This document shows positions 63,752 through 64,000 of a stretch of 64,000 bases of DNA, piece after piece. The number at the start of each line of letters is the position of its first letter. Position 1 is the first letter of the stretch. The notes under the pieces are model-generated. The model was not told the DNA's origin. It worked only from the letters and a program-made list of their open reading frames with translations, and searched no databases. The DNA is taken from assembly GCF_001280065.1 (NCBI RefSeq), contig NZ_LGEA01000025.1, positions 220,941 through 284,940 of the forward strand. Reading direction: 5' to 3'. Source of the stretch: Streptomyces sp. NRRL B-1140 (lineage in GTDB: Bacteria; Actinomycetota; Actinomycetes; Streptomycetales; Streptomycetaceae). Position numbers and translations under genes: made by a program.

Positions 63752-63869
63752 GCGGGACTTCCCCCTGCGGAACGTTCCCGTGCAGCTGCTTTCCTGCGCC
63801 GCCCCCGGCGGGTCGCGATCGGTGCCGACTCCGGCGGCCGCTCGGCCACCCTCCGGCTGAGCTCGTCGC
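63752..63869. other. short stretch with no feature seen
   Basis: 118 bp between the transposase remnant and the partial regulator; nothing recognised. Confidence 0.4.
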
Positions 63870-64000
63870 TCACCGCGCAGGGGTGGCCGGTGAGGCGGGG
63901 TCGGGGAGGGGGCGTCGGGCGACCTCGTGGGCGTCGTCCGGTGGGACGCCCAGCATGCGCAGGACCATCTCGGCGAGGTTCACCGCGGCTTCGTCGCCGT
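63870..64000 (-). CDS. probable TetR-family regulator, C-terminal fragment
   Basis: Partial: the last 42 residues of a protein whose start lies outside the window. It reads GDEAAVNLAEMVLRMLGVPP then DDAHEVARRPLP, the usual C-terminal helix and tail of actinobacterial TetR ligand domains (VLRMLGVP...RPLP). No DNA-binding domain is visible, so the class is inferred from the tail alone. Confidence 0.55.
   Translation of the reverse strand, partial: GDEAAVNLAEMVLRMLGVPPDDAHEVARRPLPDPASPATPAR

Noticed and set aside
63663..63770. Intact insertion sequence at the right edge
   Set aside because: Only about 30 C-terminal residues of an IS630-type transposase are visible, with no stop at the usual position and no terminal repeats found.

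Overview
The window is about 72% G+C by eye, with GTG starts, dense short intergenic spaces and Streptomyces-type protein families (secreted phospholipase A2, TerD proteins, ROK and DeoR regulators, Rv1733c-like membrane proteins, two-domain actinobacterial Lnt). I read it as chromosomal DNA of a Streptomyces or very close relative. No rRNA, tRNA, CRISPR array or intact mobile element was seen; the only mobile-element trace is a transposase remnant at the right edge.

Layout. 0-6.6 kb: a sugar uptake and catabolism operon (Gfo/Idh oxidoreductase, PmoA-like protein, cupin, ABC binding protein, two permeases, small membrane protein). 6.7-8.7 kb: secreted phospholipase A2, PAP2 phosphatase, methyltransferase. 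8.7-12.4 kb: a copper-efflux locus (CopA, CopZ and a divergent exported His-rich protein) whose two face-to-face promoters each carry a CsoR-type palindrome. 12.4-17.0 kb: GH15 glucoamylase-like enzyme, then a DeoR regulator divergent from a SIS-domain isomerase and a class II aldolase (phospho-sugar or amino-sugar catabolism). 17-25 kb: RsmC-like methyltransferase, AlkB-like dioxygenase, ROK protein, assorted oxidoreductases, a TetR/DUF4865/phosphotriesterase unit and an RsbW-like ATPase. 25.2-33.6 kb: a PLP-dependent cysteine-synthase-like enzyme preceded by an 11-codon reading frame with two Cys and a TTA codon, a DeoR regulator, a large membrane hydrolase-like protein and a beta-helix/AAA+ fusion. 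33.7-45.8 kb: MOSC protein, TerD-TerA fusion, glycosyltransferase, Asp/Glu racemase, O-antigen-ligase-like protein, Lnt, NUDIX, 3-hydroxybutyrate-type dehydrogenase and its PucR-like regulator.

45.8-58.6 kb is the most distinctive region: two MFS transporters, a TetR, an EthD-domain protein and a LysR regulator facing a tightly coupled seven-gene operon (FAH-family hydrolase, cyclase-family hydrolase, FAD monooxygenase, ACMSD-like amidohydrolase, extradiol dioxygenase, second FAH-family hydrolase, SDR). Together they look like a complete meta-cleavage route for a hydroxylated aromatic compound whose substrate I cannot name.

58.6-64 kb looks like an accessory insertion: a decayed SDR-like stretch, a secreted GH59 galactocerebrosidase-like enzyme with a ricin-type lectin domain, a secreted ricin/SGNH esterase, an IS630-type transposase remnant and the C-terminus of a probable TetR protein running off the window. 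Reading frames antisense to these genes, some very long, are treated as G+C artefacts. Several genes (lnt, NUDIX, SDR at 42957, racemase, two TetR genes) have a TANNNT box 6-7 nt before the start codon and no ribosome-binding site, suggesting leaderless mRNAs.
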